From positions 1 through 61,380 of the forward strand of contig JACRAQ010000065.1 of the NCBI GenBank assembly GCA_016213335.1: a DNA stretch of 61,380 nt, read 5' to 3'. This document shows, piece after piece, positions 35,955 to 44,954 of this stretch (the first letter of the stretch is position 1; every line of letters starts with the position of its first letter). The notes below the pieces were generated by a model that saw only the letters and a list, made by a program, of their open reading frames with translations, ran no database searches and was not told where the DNA came from. Origin of the DNA: Nitrosomonadales bacterium. Its GTDB lineage: Bacteria; Pseudomonadota; Gammaproteobacteria; Burkholderiales; Gallionellaceae. The position numbers and the translations under genes were made by a program.

Positions 35955-36583
35955 AGAGCCCTGAATGAGCAGGCGGCGGCATCATATTGAAGCAACTGGC
36001 CGTGTTCAATATCGAAATACCAGCCATGCAGTGCGAGCGTGCCGCTTTCTACACGCTCGCTCACCCACGGGAAGGTCATCAGGTTGCGCAGCGAGATCAG
36101 GATGGCGCGCTGCTCGCAGGCCTGCAAGCGCTCGCCCGGCGGCGCGCCGGGCATGTCGCGCTCTACTGAAGCGCGCGCGCCCTCGGCCAAGTGCACCCAG
36201 GCGTCAATGTAGGAATCGGGGTTGCTACGGCCCCCGGATTCAATCAGCGTGCGGATGCCGCCGCAGCGCGCGTGCCCCAGCACGATGATGTGTTGCACAC
36301 CGAGGTTGCATACCCCGAATTCCAGGGCGGCGCTGGTGCCGTGGTGTCCGGCGCGGCTTTCCGACGGCGGCACCAGGTTGGCGACATTGCGGATGACGAA
36401 CAGGTCGCCCGGCGCGCAATCCAGCACGATGGCCGGGTCCACGCGCGAGTCGCAACAGGCCACTACCAGTATCCTGGGAGTCTGTCCCTGCGCGACCAGT
36501 TGCCGATACAGCGCGTCGTCGCGGGTGAAATGCTGTTCGCGGAAACGTCGGAAGCCCCGTATTAATTGTTCCGGAGAAGTCAT
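35951..36583 (-). CDS. Beta-class carbonic anhydrase
   Basis: It interconverts CO2 and bicarbonate. The 210-residue protein has the zinc and active-site motifs VACCDSRVDPAIV (Cys and Asp-Arg pair), DLFVIRNVANLVPP, and GHARCGGIRTL (His and Cys zinc ligands). These are diagnostic of beta-carbonic anhydrases. It supplies bicarbonate for PEP carboxylase and purine or fatty-acid carboxylations; an autotrophic role is possible. It lies 22 bases after purC's end on the same strand, so the block purE/purC/carbonic anhydrase may be one transcript. Confidence 0.93.
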   Translation of the reverse strand: MTSPEQLIRGFRRFREQHFTRDDALYRQLVAQGQTPRILVVACCDSRVDPAIVLDCAPGDLFVIRNVANLVPPSESRAGHHGTSAALEFGVCNLGVQHIIVLGHARCGGIRTLIESGGRSNPDSYIDAWVHLAEGARASVERDMPGAPPGERLQACEQRAILISLRNLMTFPWVSERVESGTLALHGWYFDIEHGQLLQYDAAACSFRAL

Positions 36584-36605
36584 GGGGTCAACTGCTGCGG
36601 CGAGG

Positions 36606-37493
36606 TCATGCGCCGGTCAGCCGCCGCAAGGCTTCGTGATATTTGTCGGAAGTTTTTTGCAGCACCTCGGGCGGCACGCGGGGGGCGGGCGGCTGTTTGC
36701 CCCAGCCGGCGGCCTCCAGCCAGTCGCGCACGAACTGCTTGTCGAAGCTGGGCGGGTTGCTGCCGGTGCGGTATTGGTCAGCGGGCCAGAAGCGCGAGGA
36801 ATCCGGCGTTAGCGCCTCATCAATCAGGTACATTTTTCCCGCACCATCCACGCCGAACTCGAACTTGGTATCGGCGATGATGACGCCCTTGCCCGCCGCG
36901 TATTCGGCGGCCTGAGTGTACAGGGCCAGCGAGGCGTCGCGCACTTCGCAGGCGCGCGCTTCGCCCAATATTTGCCTGGCTTGCTCGAAGGAAATGTTCT
37001 CGTCGTGCTCACCCGCCGCAGCTTTGGTGGAGGGGGTGAACAAGGGGTGCGGCAGTTTTTGCGCTTCCTGCAAACCGGCGGGCAGGGGGATGCCGCACAC
37101 GGTGCCGGTTTTTTTGTAATCCTTCCAGCCCGATCCGGCCAGATAGCCGCGCACGATGGCCTCTATCGGCAGCGGTTTCAGGCGTTTTACCACGAAGGCG
37201 CGGCCCCTCACCTGGGCGCGATCCGCATCGGTTTTCACCACATCCTCCGGCCTGATGCCGGTGAGGTGGTTGGGAATGACGTGGCCTAGCTTTGCAAACC
37301 AGAAGTTGGACAATGTAGTAAGCACTCGCCCCTTGTCCGGCACCGGGTCGGGCAGGATTACATCAAAGGCGGACAGGCGATCCGTTTGCACGATCAGTAA
37401 ATGCTGTTCGTTCACGCCGTAGATGTCGCGCACCTTGCCGCGATGGAGCAGCGGCAGGCTCTCGATACTGGATTGCAGCATGGGAATGCTCAT
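36606..37493 (-). CDS. purC: SAICAR synthase (phosphoribosylaminoimidazole-succinocarboxamide synthase)
   Basis: It ligates aspartate to CAIR in purine synthesis, using ATP. The 295-residue protein shows [73 protein letters not shown] and TPDSSRFWP, all family motifs. The length suits the longer betaproteobacterial form, with [20 protein letters not shown] near the end. It follows purE by about 30 bases on the same strand. Confidence 0.96.
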   Translation of the reverse strand: MSIPMLQSSIESLPLLHRGKVRDIYGVNEQHLLIVQTDRLSAFDVILPDPVPDKGRVLTTLSNFWFAKLGHVIPNHLTGIRPEDVVKTDADRAQVRGRAFVVKRLKPLPIEAIVRGYLAGSGWKDYKKTGTVCGIPLPAGLQEAQKLPHPLFTPSTKAAAGEHDENISFEQARQILGEARACEVRDASLALYTQAAEYAAGKGVIIADTKFEFGVDGAGKMYLIDEALTPDSSRFWPADQYRTGSNPPSFDKQFVRDWLEAAGWGKQPPAPRVPPEVLQKTSDKYHEALRRLTGA

Positions 37494-37523
37494 GGTTATG
37501 CGTATAGCGGAAGGAAGCGTGAA

Positions 37524-38015
37524 TTAGAGTGCAGGCAAGGTTGTCGCGGCGATCGCCTCGGACTGCTTCTTGCGATAGATAGCGAGTTTCTGCGCCAGCA
37601 ACTCATCATTCAAGGCCAGCATGGAAACCGCGAACAAGGCGGCGTTTGCCGCGCCCGCTTCCCCTATCGCAAACGTGGCGACCGGTATGCCTTTCGGCAT
37701 CTGTACGATGGACAGCAAGGAGTCCATGCCCTTGAGATACTTGGATGGGATGGGCACGCCCAGCACCGGCAGCGTGGTTTTCCCCGCGATCACGCCAGCC
37801 AGGTGGGCTGCGCCTCCTGCGCCGGCGATAAAACACCGCACCCCCTGCGCCGTCATTTCCTTGATGTAGTCGAACAGCAGATCGGGCGAGCGGTGCGCCG
37901 AAATCACGCGGGCGTCGTAGGCCACGCCGAAATCCTGCAACTGGCGCGCAGCCTGCTGCATGATTTCCCAGTCGCTCGAACTGCCCATGACGATGGAAAC
38001 GAGAGGGGCACCCAT
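37524..38015 (-). CDS. purE: N5-carboxyaminoimidazole ribonucleotide mutase
   Basis: It rearranges N5-CAIR to CAIR in purine synthesis. The 163-residue protein carries VSIVMGSSSDWEIMQQA, the AHRSPD motif (VISAHRSPDLLFDY) and GAGGAAHLAGVIAGKTTLPV, diagnostic of class I PurE. Length is normal. Co-oriented with purC, which catalyses the next step, and only three bases from the upstream fbp stop. No purK is visible in the window. Confidence 0.96.
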   Translation of the reverse strand: MGAPLVSIVMGSSSDWEIMQQAARQLQDFGVAYDARVISAHRSPDLLFDYIKEMTAQGVRCFIAGAGGAAHLAGVIAGKTTLPVLGVPIPSKYLKGMDSLLSIVQMPKGIPVATFAIGEAGAANAALFAVSMLALNDELLAQKLAIYRKKQSEAIAATTLPAL

Positions 38016-38018
38016 GCT

Positions 38019-39023
38019 CTATAGCCCTTTGTGGTAGCCGGTCACGCGCTCGACTTCATTCTTCGAGCCCAGAATCACCGGCACGCGCTGGTGCAATCCG
38101 GTCGGTTTCAGGTCCATGATCCGCTCGCGTCCCGTGGTAGACATGCCGCCCGCCTGCTCCACGATGAAAGACATCGGGTTGGCCTCATACAGCAGGCGCA
38201 GCTTGCCGCCCTTGCCAGGTTCCTTGGTGTCGAGCGGGTACATGAAGATGCCGCCGCGCGTCAGGATGCGGTGTACTTCCGCGACCATGGAGGCCACCCA
38301 GCGCATGTTGAAATTCTTCTCGCGGCCGCCCGGGGTCTTGCCTTTCAGGCACTCATCCACATAACGCTGCACCGGCGCTTCCCAGAAACGCTGGTTGGAC
38401 ACGTTGATGGCAAATTCGGCAGTGTCCTCCGGAATGACCATGTTCGGGTGAGTCAGGAAGAAATCGCCAACGTCACGGTCCAGCGTGAAGCCGTTTACAC
38501 CGTGGCCGGTGGTCAGCACCATCATGGTGGCGGGGCCGTACAGCGCATAGCCGGCGCAGACCTGTTTGGTTCCCGGCTGCAGAAAATCCTCGGCGGTCGG
38601 GTTGGTCACGCCATCCTTGCAGCGCAGGATGGAAAAAATAGTACCCACGGAAATGTTGACATCAATGTTGGACGAGCCGTCCAGCGGGTCGAATGTCAGC
38701 AGGTATTTGCCTTTCGGGTAGCGGGCGGGAATATGGTAAATGTCGTCCATTTCCTCCGACGCCATCGCCGCAAGGTGGCCGCCCCATTCGTTGGCCTTGA
38801 GGAACACTTCATTGGTGATGACGTCCAGTTTTTTCTGTGTCTCGCCCTGCACGTTCTCGCTTCCGGCGCTGCCCAGCACCCCGATCAGCGCGCCCTTGTT
38901 CACGTCGTGCGCAATCTGCTTGCAGGCGGAGACAATGTCGCTCAGCAGGCCGGTGAAGTCGCCGCTGGCGCTCGGAATGGCGCGCTGCTCTTCGATGATG
39001 AACTGGATCAGGTTCTTGCTCAC
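38019..39023 (-). CDS. fbp: Class I fructose-1,6-bisphosphatase
   Basis: It removes the 1-phosphate of fructose 1,6-bisphosphate in gluconeogenesis or the Calvin cycle. The 334-residue protein has [34 protein letters not shown] (metal-binding DPLDGSSN), and [30 protein letters not shown], all hallmarks of class I FBPases. Together with PEPC and the carbonic anhydrase it is compatible with autotrophic carbon metabolism, but no RuBisCO gene is in view. It is the first gene of a leftward block with purE and purC. Confidence 0.96.
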   Translation of the reverse strand: MSKNLIQFIIEEQRAIPSASGDFTGLLSDIVSACKQIAHDVNKGALIGVLGSAGSENVQGETQKKLDVITNEVFLKANEWGGHLAAMASEEMDDIYHIPARYPKGKYLLTFDPLDGSSNIDVNISVGTIFSILRCKDGVTNPTAEDFLQPGTKQVCAGYALYGPATMMVLTTGHGVNGFTLDRDVGDFFLTHPNMVIPEDTAEFAINVSNQRFWEAPVQRYVDECLKGKTPGGREKNFNMRWVASMVAEVHRILTRGGIFMYPLDTKEPGKGGKLRLLYEANPMSFIVEQAGGMSTTGRERIMDLKPTGLHQRVPVILGSKNEVERVTGYHKGL

Positions 39024-39146
39024 GATTTATCCTTCAGGTTTGGGATGCTGATTTTACCTGCTTTTGCGCGCCCGCTCCACACGCATGGAACCGGGAGAAG
39101 CAGAGTTGATGGCTGTCAATCTTCTGGCAGTTGATACAATTAACAA

Positions 39147-40346
39147 ATGGTTGCTCACCCTTTACACCCCATCGGCCTCAAGGCTCAGGCAGTCAAATTC
39201 CGGGCGCTGCCGCCGCTGTCGCTTTATATCCATGTGCCGTGGTGCGTGCGCAAGTGCCCCTATTGCGACTTCAATTCGCACGAGGCGAGGAGCGGGCTGC
39301 TGGAGCAGGAATATGTGGCGGCGCTGATCCGTGATCTTGAACTGGCGCTGCCGCAAATCTGGGGGCGCAAGGTGTATACCGTGTTCATCGGCGGTGGCAC
39401 GCCCAGCCTGCTTTCGGCGCAGGCCATCGAGGGGGTATTGGCTGCTGTGCGCATGCTGCTGCCGCTGGACGTGAACGCGGAGATCACGCTGGAAGCCAAC
39501 CCCGGCACAGTTGAGGCAGAGCGCTTCGCGGGCTATCGCAACGCCGGGGTGAACCGCCTGTCGCTGGGCATCCAGAGCTTCAGCGACGCGCACCTCAAGG
39601 CGCTGGGGCGCATCCATGATGCCGCCGAGGCGCGGCGCGCAGTGGAGATCGCACAGCAACATTTTGACAACATCAATCTGGATCTGATGTACGGACTGCC
39701 GCAGCAGACAGTGGAAGATGCCGCGCGGGATGTTGTTACTGCGCTCGGATATGCGCCGCAGCATTTATCCTGCTATCACCTGACGCTGGAGCCCAATACG
39801 TTGTTTCACCGCCATCCGCCTGCCCTGCCGGATGAGGATGCAAGCGGCGAGATGCAGCAGCGCATCGAACAATTACTTGCCGCCCACGGCTACCGGCATT
39901 ATGAAACCTCGGCTTTTGCCAAGCCGGAAAAACAGTCGCGCCACAACCTGAATTACTGGCAGTTCGGCGATTATCTGGGCATCGGCGCGGGAGCGCACAG
40001 CAAGCTGAGCTTTCCGGATAAAGTGGTGCGTCAGGCGCGCCACAAGCAGCCGCAGGCCTACCTCGATGCAGTGGCCCAGGGTTTGCCGGTACAGGCGGAG
40101 CATGAGATCGGGGGTGATGATCTGGCGTTCGAGTTCATGATGAATGCGCTGCGCTTAACTGAAGGATTCGATGAGGCGCTGTTCGCCGAGCGCACCAGCC
40201 TGTCGCTGCTGGTGTTGCGCCGCGAGCTGGATGAAGCCGGGCGGCGCGGGCTGTTGCTGCGCGACCGGAGCCGCATCGCCCCGACCGAACTGGGGAAGAG
40301 CTTTCTGAATGATCTGCTACAGGTCTTTCTTCCGCCGGAACACTAG
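39147..40346 (+). CDS. hemW: HemW-like radical SAM haem chaperone
   Basis: This 399-residue protein contains the radical-SAM cluster motif [13 protein letters not shown] and continues with [44 protein letters not shown] and [18 protein letters not shown]. These match HemW (formerly annotated HemN-like), which binds haem and delivers it to enzymes but lacks coproporphyrinogen dehydrogenase activity. HemN-type enzymes are longer and carry an extra CxxxCxxC environment. The gene overlaps trmB tail to tail. Confidence 0.93.
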   Translation: MVAHPLHPIGLKAQAVKFRALPPLSLYIHVPWCVRKCPYCDFNSHEARSGLLEQEYVAALIRDLELALPQIWGRKVYTVFIGGGTPSLLSAQAIEGVLAAVRMLLPLDVNAEITLEANPGTVEAERFAGYRNAGVNRLSLGIQSFSDAHLKALGRIHDAAEARRAVEIAQQHFDNINLDLMYGLPQQTVEDAARDVVTALGYAPQHLSCYHLTLEPNTLFHRHPPALPDEDASGEMQQRIEQLLAAHGYRHYETSAFAKPEKQSRHNLNYWQFGDYLGIGAGAHSKLSFPDKVVRQARHKQPQAYLDAVAQGLPVQAEHEIGGDDLAFEFMMNALRLTEGFDEALFAERTSLSLLVLRRELDEAGRRGLLLRDRSRIAPTELGKSFLNDLLQVFLPPEH

Positions 40347-41000
40347 ATCCCATACTTCGTGTCCAAGGCGCAAGCCGCGCTGTTCGAACTTGGTGAGCGG
40401 GCGGTAAGCGGGGCGTGGAGCATAACCGGCGGCGGTATTTTCCAGCAGCGGTTCAGCGCTTAACACGGCGAGCATTTGCGCGGCATAGTCCCGCCAGTCG
40501 GTGGCGGCGTGGAGGTAGCCGCCGGGCCTGAGTTTTCTTGCCAGAAGCGCCGCGAATGGCGGCTGGATCAGGCGGCGCTTGTTATGGCGGGTTTTGTGCC
40601 AGGGGTCGGGAAAAAAAATGTGCGCGCCGTCCAGCATGTTGTCGGCCAGCATGTCATGCAGCACCTCCACGGCATCGTGCTGGATGATGCGCACGTTGCC
40701 GAGATGCTTTTCTTCGATCAGCTTGAGCAGGCTGCCCACGCCCGGCGTATGCACTTCCAGGGCCAGATAGTCGTTGCCGGGATTGGCTTCCGCAATCTGG
40801 GCGGTGGTCTCGCCCATGCCGAAACCGATCTAGAGTATTTTGGGAGCAATCCTGCCGAAAGCGTCATCCAGGTTCAGCGGTTGTGCTGAGAAAGGGATGC
40901 CGAAGCGCGGCATCAGGGAATCGTAACATCGCTGCTGGGCATTCGAGACGCGCCCCTGGCGCAACACGTAGCTGCGAATATGCGTGTTGCGCTGCTGCAT
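40317..41000 (-). pseudogene. trmB: trmB, tRNA (guanine-N7) methyltransferase interrupted by an in-frame TAG
   Basis: Read leftward from an ATG at 41000, the frame gives a full Trm[39 protein letters not shown], then IAPKIL[14 protein letters not shown]. It continues with [41 protein letters not shown] and [17 protein letters not shown]. TrmB makes m7G46 in tRNA. The stop is TAG at 40832-40830 (codon 57), exactly where homologues carry Glu in LEIGFGMG, so GAG to TAG is a one-base change. All other family motifs downstream are intact. The start overlaps the thiG stop (TGATG), implying translational coupling. A 166-residue remnant could start at an internal ATG, but it lacks part of the SAM-binding strand. 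Either recent loss or a sequencing error. Confidence 0.85.
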
Positions 41001-41788
41001 CAGGGTTTGCCAATCAGCCCGGCGGTTGGTGAGCTGGGTGAAGCGCTATAAAACTTCTTGGGCATGCGACCGGCGAGATAGGCTTCGCGCCCTGCTTCCA
41101 CCGCCTTTTTCATTGCGCCAGCCATCAGCACCGGGTTTTGCGCGGCGGCGATGGCCGTGTTCATTAGCACGCCGTCGCAACCCAGCTCCATCGCAATGGC
41201 GGCGTCCGATGCGGTGCCCACGCCCGCATCCACGATCACGGGAACTTGCACGCGCTCCATGATGAGTTGCAGATTCCATGGGTTGAGGATGCCCATGCCG
41301 GAGCCGATCAGAGAGGCCAGCGGCATGATCGCTACGCAGCCGATGTCTTCCAGTTGTTTGGCGATGATGGGATCGTCAGAGGTGTAGACCATTACCTGGA
41401 AGCCTTCAGCCACTAGTGTCTTCGCAGCTGCGAGCGTTTCCACCACATTGGGATAAAGCGATTGCGGATCGCCCAGCACTTCCAGCTTGACGAGGTTGTG
41501 GCCATCCAGTAATTCGCGTGCCAGGCGCAAGGTGCGCACCGCATCCTCTGCGGTGTAGCAACCCGCAGTATTGGGCAGATAGTTGAACTGCGAAGGCGGC
41601 ACTGCGTCGAGCAGGTTGGGTTCGTTGGTGTTCTGCCCGAGATTGGTGCGGCGGATCGCCACCGTGACAATCTTCGCGCCGCTCGCATCCAGTGCCGCGC
41701 GCGTCTCGGCAAAGTCCTTGTATTTGCCCGTGCCGACCAGCAGACGGGATGCATAGCTTTTGCCTGCAATGATGAGGTTGTCGTTCAT
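41000..41788 (-). CDS. thiG: Thiazole synthase
   Basis: ThiG assembles the thiazole-phosphate ring of thiamine from DXP, dehydroglycine and ThiS thiocarboxylate. The 262-residue protein shows the family motifs [63 protein letters not shown] and [20 protein letters not shown], which includes the catalytic lysine region and phosphate-binding GVGTASDA. Length is typical. It follows thiS on the same strand, after a 211-base gap, and is coupled to the broken trmB. Confidence 0.96.
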   Translation of the reverse strand: MNDNLIIAGKSYASRLLVGTGKYKDFAETRAALDASGAKIVTVAIRRTNLGQNTNEPNLLDAVPPSQFNYLPNTAGCYTAEDAVRTLRLARELLDGHNLVKLEVLGDPQSLYPNVVETLAAAKTLVAEGFQVMVYTSDDPIIAKQLEDIGCVAIMPLASLIGSGMGILNPWNLQLIMERVQVPVIVDAGVGTASDAAIAMELGCDGVLMNTAIAAAQNPVLMAGAMKKAVEAGREAYLAGRMPKKFYSASPSSPTAGLIGKP

Positions 41789-41999
41789 TTCCGTATTCCT
41801 GCTCGATATTGACGGTTAGTTAATTTGCGGCACACACGCCGCCATTCCAGCGCGGCGGAAATCCATCGGGATTGAACAGGGAGCCACGGTGTCTTGCTGG
41901 GTTCACGGCCAGCGCGGGAATAATGCAATTGCGAAGGTGCCGTTCAGCTCCGCATAACCCTTCGGCTAGTCTGCCAAATTATGCAAGTGAGGTCGCCGG

Positions 42000-42203
42000 T
42001 TAGCCGCCGCCGACCGCGACGACGATCTCCATCCGGTCGCCATCCGCCAATTGCTGCGTGGCGAACTGGCTGCGCGGCACGATCTCGCCGTTGCGCTCCA
42101 GAGCGATGCGCTTGCCAGCCAAACCCATCTCCTCAATGAGTGCGGCTACGCTGACGGCTTGCGGGATTTGGCGCAGCTCGCCGTTGACGTTGATCGTTAT
42201 CAC
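42000..42203 (-). CDS. thiS: Sulfur carrier protein ThiS
   Basis: This 67-residue ubiquitin-like protein donates sulfur for thiazole synthesis. It reads MITINVNGELRQIPQAVSVA, LALERNGEIVPRSQ and ends VVAVGGG with the C-terminal Gly-Gly needed for adenylation and thiocarboxylation. Length and ending are typical of ThiS (about 66 residues). It is upstream of thiG on the same strand; a 211-base gap between them holds no gene that I can see. Confidence 0.92.
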   Translation of the reverse strand: MITINVNGELRQIPQAVSVAALIEEMGLAGKRIALERNGEIVPRSQFATQQLADGDRMEIVVAVGGG

Positions 42204-42224
42204 TCTGCTCGTCCGTGTTAAAAT
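42197..42224 (+). promoter_or_regulatory. Promoter of the tRNA-Gly gene
   Basis: TTATCA (42197-42202) and TAAAAT (42219-42224), spaced by 16 bases, lie 22 bases before the tRNA. A GC-rich run (GCGCTCCGC) follows the -10, typical of stringently controlled stable-RNA promoters. It overlaps the thiS start region on the other strand. Confidence 0.5.
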
Positions 42225-42245
42225 GCGCTCCGCATTCTACCTTAT

Positions 42246-42319
42246 GCGGGTGTAGCTCAATGGTAGAGCAGAAGCTTCCCAAGCTTACGACGACGGTTCG
42301 ATCCCGTTCACCCGCTCCA
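42246..42319 (+). tRNA. tRNA-Gly (anticodon CCC)
   Basis: The 74-base cloverleaf has acceptor GCGGGTG with CACCCGC, D-arm GCTC-AATGGTA-GAGC, anticodon loop TTCCCAA (CCC, reads GGG glycine codons), T-arm GACGG-TTCGATC-CCGTT, and an encoded CCA at 42317-42319. The first anticodon-stem pair (G-A) is a mismatch, and the variable loop is short (CGAC). It resembles proteobacterial glyCCC genes. No integrase or duplicated 3' end is nearby. Confidence 0.9.
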
Positions 42320-42331
42320 CACCTTGCCTTT

Positions 42332-43684
42332 TCAGCGTTTGCCCGATAGCAGTGCAGCGACTTGCTTGCTGGATTTGTCCTTGGGTGCTGGTGGCGGCTC
42401 TTCGGCTTTTGCGCTGGCCGGGGAAGGTTCGTATGGCTTCAGGAACCAGTCGTCCACCGGCGCAGGTTTTTTCCCGTAGGCTGCCGAAACTGTCCGGTGG
42501 CGGGAGGGCGCGTGCGAAGCAGATGGAGGGGCGGCCGTTTCACGAGGTAATTCGCGTTTGAGCAGCTTTTCAATTTCCTTCAGCAGCCGGTCTTCTTTGC
42601 CGTCTACCAGTGAAACAGCTTCACCGCTGGCGCCCGCGCGCCCAGTACGGCCGATGCGGTGGACGTAATCTTCAGCAGTAGGGGGCAGCTCGTAATTGAC
42701 CACCAGCGGCAACTGGTCTATGTCCAGCCCGCGAGCCGCAACGTCGGTTGCCACCAGCACGGTGATCTTGCCTTCCTTGAAAGCGTCCAGCGCCTTGATG
42801 CGCTCGGGCTGGGTCTTGTCGCCGTGAATGGCATCGGAAGGGATGCCGCAGCGATCCAGCGCGCGCGCCAACCGGGCTGCCGACAGCTTGGTTCGGGTAA
42901 ATACCAGCACCTGATTGACGCCGCGTGCGCGGATCAGGTCGGCCAAAACGCCCAATTTATCATCTTGCGCAACCAGAATTACGGATTGCTTGACGCTTTC
43001 AGCCGCCGTGTTGCGGCGCGCCGCTTCCACCGTGATGGGGTTGACCAGGAAATCGTGCGCAAGCTTCTTGATATCGTCGGAGAAGGTGGCCGAGAATAGC
43101 AATGTCTGGCGCTGTTTTGGCAGCAGTGCGAGGATGCGTTTGAGATCGGGCATGAACCCCATGTCCAGCATGCGGTCCGCTTCGTCGAGGATAAGCACCT
43201 GCACCTGGTTGAGCATCAGGTTGCGGCTTTCGACGTGATCCAGCAGTCGGCCGGGGGTGGCCACCAGGATCTCTACTCCCTTCATCAGCGCGGGTTTTTG
43301 CAATTTAATGTCAACCCCGCCGAAGACAACAGTGGAACGCAACAGCACATGCCTGGAATAGGTTTCTACGGCTTTTTCGACCTGGATCGCCAGTTCGCGT
43401 GTTGGCACCAGGATCAGCGCCCTGATCGGGTGGCGTGCTGGCGAGGCGCTGGTGCTGGCGTGCGGCAGCAAGCGTTGCAGCAGGGGCAGGGTAAAAGCCG
43501 CCGTTTTTCCGGTACCGGTTTGCGCCATCGCCATCAGGTCGCGGCCAGCCAGAACGTGCGGGATAGCCAGCGCCTGTACCGGCGTGGGTTCGGTATAACC
43601 TTCTTCCTCGACAGCCCGCAGAATTTGCGGGTCGAGGTTGAGGGACGAGAACTTGATTTTGGATGCTGCAGGTTCTTCCATCAT
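42332..43684 (-). CDS. rhlE: DEAD-box RNA helicase, RhlE type
   Basis: This 450-residue helicase remodels rRNA and mRNA structures. It has the Q motif [13 protein letters not shown], Walker [10 protein letters not shown], motif Ia [10 protein letters not shown], motif [14 protein letters not shown], motif III FSATFSD, and late motifs [11 protein letters not shown] and [12 protein letters not shown] then HRIGRTGR. A basic, proline-rich C-terminal tail (about 365-450) is typical of the RhlE group and may bind RNA or partners. Start alternatives (two adjacent ATGs) differ by one residue. Convergent with tRNA-Gly. Confidence 0.94.
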   Translation of the reverse strand: MMEEPAASKIKFSSLNLDPQILRAVEEEGYTEPTPVQALAIPHVLAGRDLMAMAQTGTGKTAAFTLPLLQRLLPHASTSASPARHPIRALILVPTRELAIQVEKAVETYSRHVLLRSTVVFGGVDIKLQKPALMKGVEILVATPGRLLDHVESRNLMLNQVQVLILDEADRMLDMGFMPDLKRILALLPKQRQTLLFSATFSDDIKKLAHDFLVNPITVEAARRNTAAESVKQSVILVAQDDKLGVLADLIRARGVNQVLVFTRTKLSAARLARALDRCGIPSDAIHGDKTQPERIKALDAFKEGKITVLVATDVAARGLDIDQLPLVVNYELPPTAEDYVHRIGRTGRAGASGEAVSLVDGKEDRLLKEIEKLLKRELPRETAAPPSASHAPSRHRTVSAAYGKKPAPVDDWFLKPYEPSPASAKAEEPPPAPKDKSSKQVAALLSGKR

Positions 43685-43777
43685 AATGTCCGGGTATTAT
43701 ACTGAATTGCCGCGCCGTCAGGCCGGTATTGGCCCGGTTGTAAGAATAACTTTGTTTTTTCAGCAGCTTAACCTGGA

Positions 43778-44254
43778 TTATTTCCCCAGGAGCAATTGCT
43801 GCGGTATGGTGGGATTCTTTTTGAGGGTGGGCACTTGGGCGTTATCGGGAAAGCTGACATTGCCATAACTGATCTCGGTATTGCATCTGAAACTGAGCGA
43901 GCGGGCAATCAAACTTCCTGATTGAGATTCTTCAATTTTTAAGATGGCGGAGACAAAGCGTTTTTCCTGCTCGCAAATTTCATCGGCCTGTTCGTAACAA
44001 GATCTCAAAGTGCGGTCGGCCCCATTGCATCTGACTATATACCCCGGATTGGCGCTGGGTGGGGCGGCAAGCACTACCGCCCCACCTGCTGAAACTATAG
44101 ATGCAGGAGTAGAACTCACCGGAGCCGCAGGCATAGGAATCGGAATCGGCTTTTCCCCCGGTGTGAGCATCGAGTCGGATGATTTTATGAGCGGGGTGTC
44201 CGAGCATCCGGCGACCAAAATCAATGCGAAAATTAAAAAGAACGGGAATTTCAT
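43778..44254 (-). CDS. Small lipoprotein of unknown function
   Basis: This 158-residue protein begins MKFPFFLIFALILVAGCSDTP, a classical lipoprotein signal with Cys about 17 (VAGC lipobox), followed by a proline-rich linker (GEKPIPIPMPAAPVSST). A cysteine-containing domain with YIVRCNGADRTLRSCYEQ and ADEICEQEKR follows; three or four cysteines could form disulfides. I cannot name a family. The start at 44254 is chosen for the signal peptide; the upstream in-frame extension is non-hydrophobic. Not obviously linked with its neighbours. Confidence 0.6.
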   Translation of the reverse strand: MKFPFFLIFALILVAGCSDTPLIKSSDSMLTPGEKPIPIPMPAAPVSSTPASIVSAGGAVVLAAPPSANPGYIVRCNGADRTLRSCYEQADEICEQEKRFVSAILKIEESQSGSLIARSLSFRCNTEISYGNVSFPDNAQVPTLKKNPTIPQQLLLGK

Positions 44255-44954
44255 TTTTCCGGGTTCATTGACGGGGCGCCCAAGCATAGCTGGATGCGGG
44301 TGTGCGAGCCCGGGAAAGAGTGTGTGACTGCCTGGTTGAACCAGCTTGTGGTAATAGCGTTCATGTGGTGTTTGTACCGGGCCATGGTTGCACAGTTTGC
44401 ATAACCTGAACCAAGCGGCGGTTGAGAGCATTTTGCGGGAAGTAAGGCAAACAATCAATCAAGGTATAAAGAGCAAAACCAGCCAGGATCAAACCGATAC
44501 TACGTGCGCCGCGCTCGATGGTGATTTCGAGAATCCAACCTTCGAGCTGCCACATAGAATCTCGGCTTAACTCGCTGTCTGGAAACGGTATCCGCTATAA
44601 AATTTGTCCCCTCTTTTTGATCTATGTCAACCATGCGTTGCTTGAGTAGTGTAATTATCCAACCGAAGGTGCGTCAAACTGTCGCACGGGGTAAGGCGAC
44701 GAGTTGGCCGGAGCGCCTGCCAGGTTCCGGATTTCCTGATTGGTTCACAAGGGCTGTATTGGGTTAGGAGCCGGGTCGCGGCATCAGAAAAACATTTTTA
44801 AGGCCGCGCGTACTCGAGCTGGGAGAAGGTTGTTTTGTACAGGGCATTGAAGCGTAAGGCAACAGCAGTACCTGAGTAAATTCTGGGTTGAAGGGCGGCG
44901 TAATTATTGTGCTACCCTTAAAATTTTTAGTGGCAGCGTACAGGGGAGGTAATA
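44255..44954. other. 700-base gene-free stretch upstream of the NosZ-like gene
   Basis: This long gap lies between the leftward lipoprotein and the rightward NosZ-like gene. It contains the FNR-like site and -10 described separately (44617-44655), a short stem (GTCGC/GCGAC near 44690), and a leader of about 290 bases before the NosZ-like start, ending in GGGGAGG. A leftward 64-codon frame (44361-44555) with one hydrophobic segment exists but lacks a good ribosome-binding site. No RNA gene is recognised. Confidence 0.5.
44617..44655 (+). promoter_or_regulatory. FNR/Anr-type site with class II promoter geometry
   Basis: TTGAT-CTAT-GTCAA (44617-44630) matches the FNR consensus TTGAT-N4-ATCAA with one mismatch. 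A -10-like TGTAAT (44650-44655) lies at the distance that would put the FNR site centred near -40, as in class II FNR-activated promoters. It faces the NosZ-like gene about 300 bases downstream. Oxygen-responsive control of the NosZ-like/cytochrome genes is therefore likely, but the long leader is unusual. Confidence 0.55.

Noticed and set aside
40830-40832. Reassignment of TAG as a sense codon to explain trmB
   Set aside because: trpD, hemD and the PfkB gene all end at TAG with normal product lengths, so TAG is a working stop.
42246-42319. tRNA-Gly as an integration site
   Set aside because: No repeat of its 3' end and no integrase nearby; the flanks are ordinary housekeeping genes.
44361-44555. 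Leftward 64-codon frame with one hydrophobic segment in the NosZ-like upstream gap
   Set aside because: No ribosome-binding site, no recognised family, and it overlaps a regulatory-looking region; probably chance.
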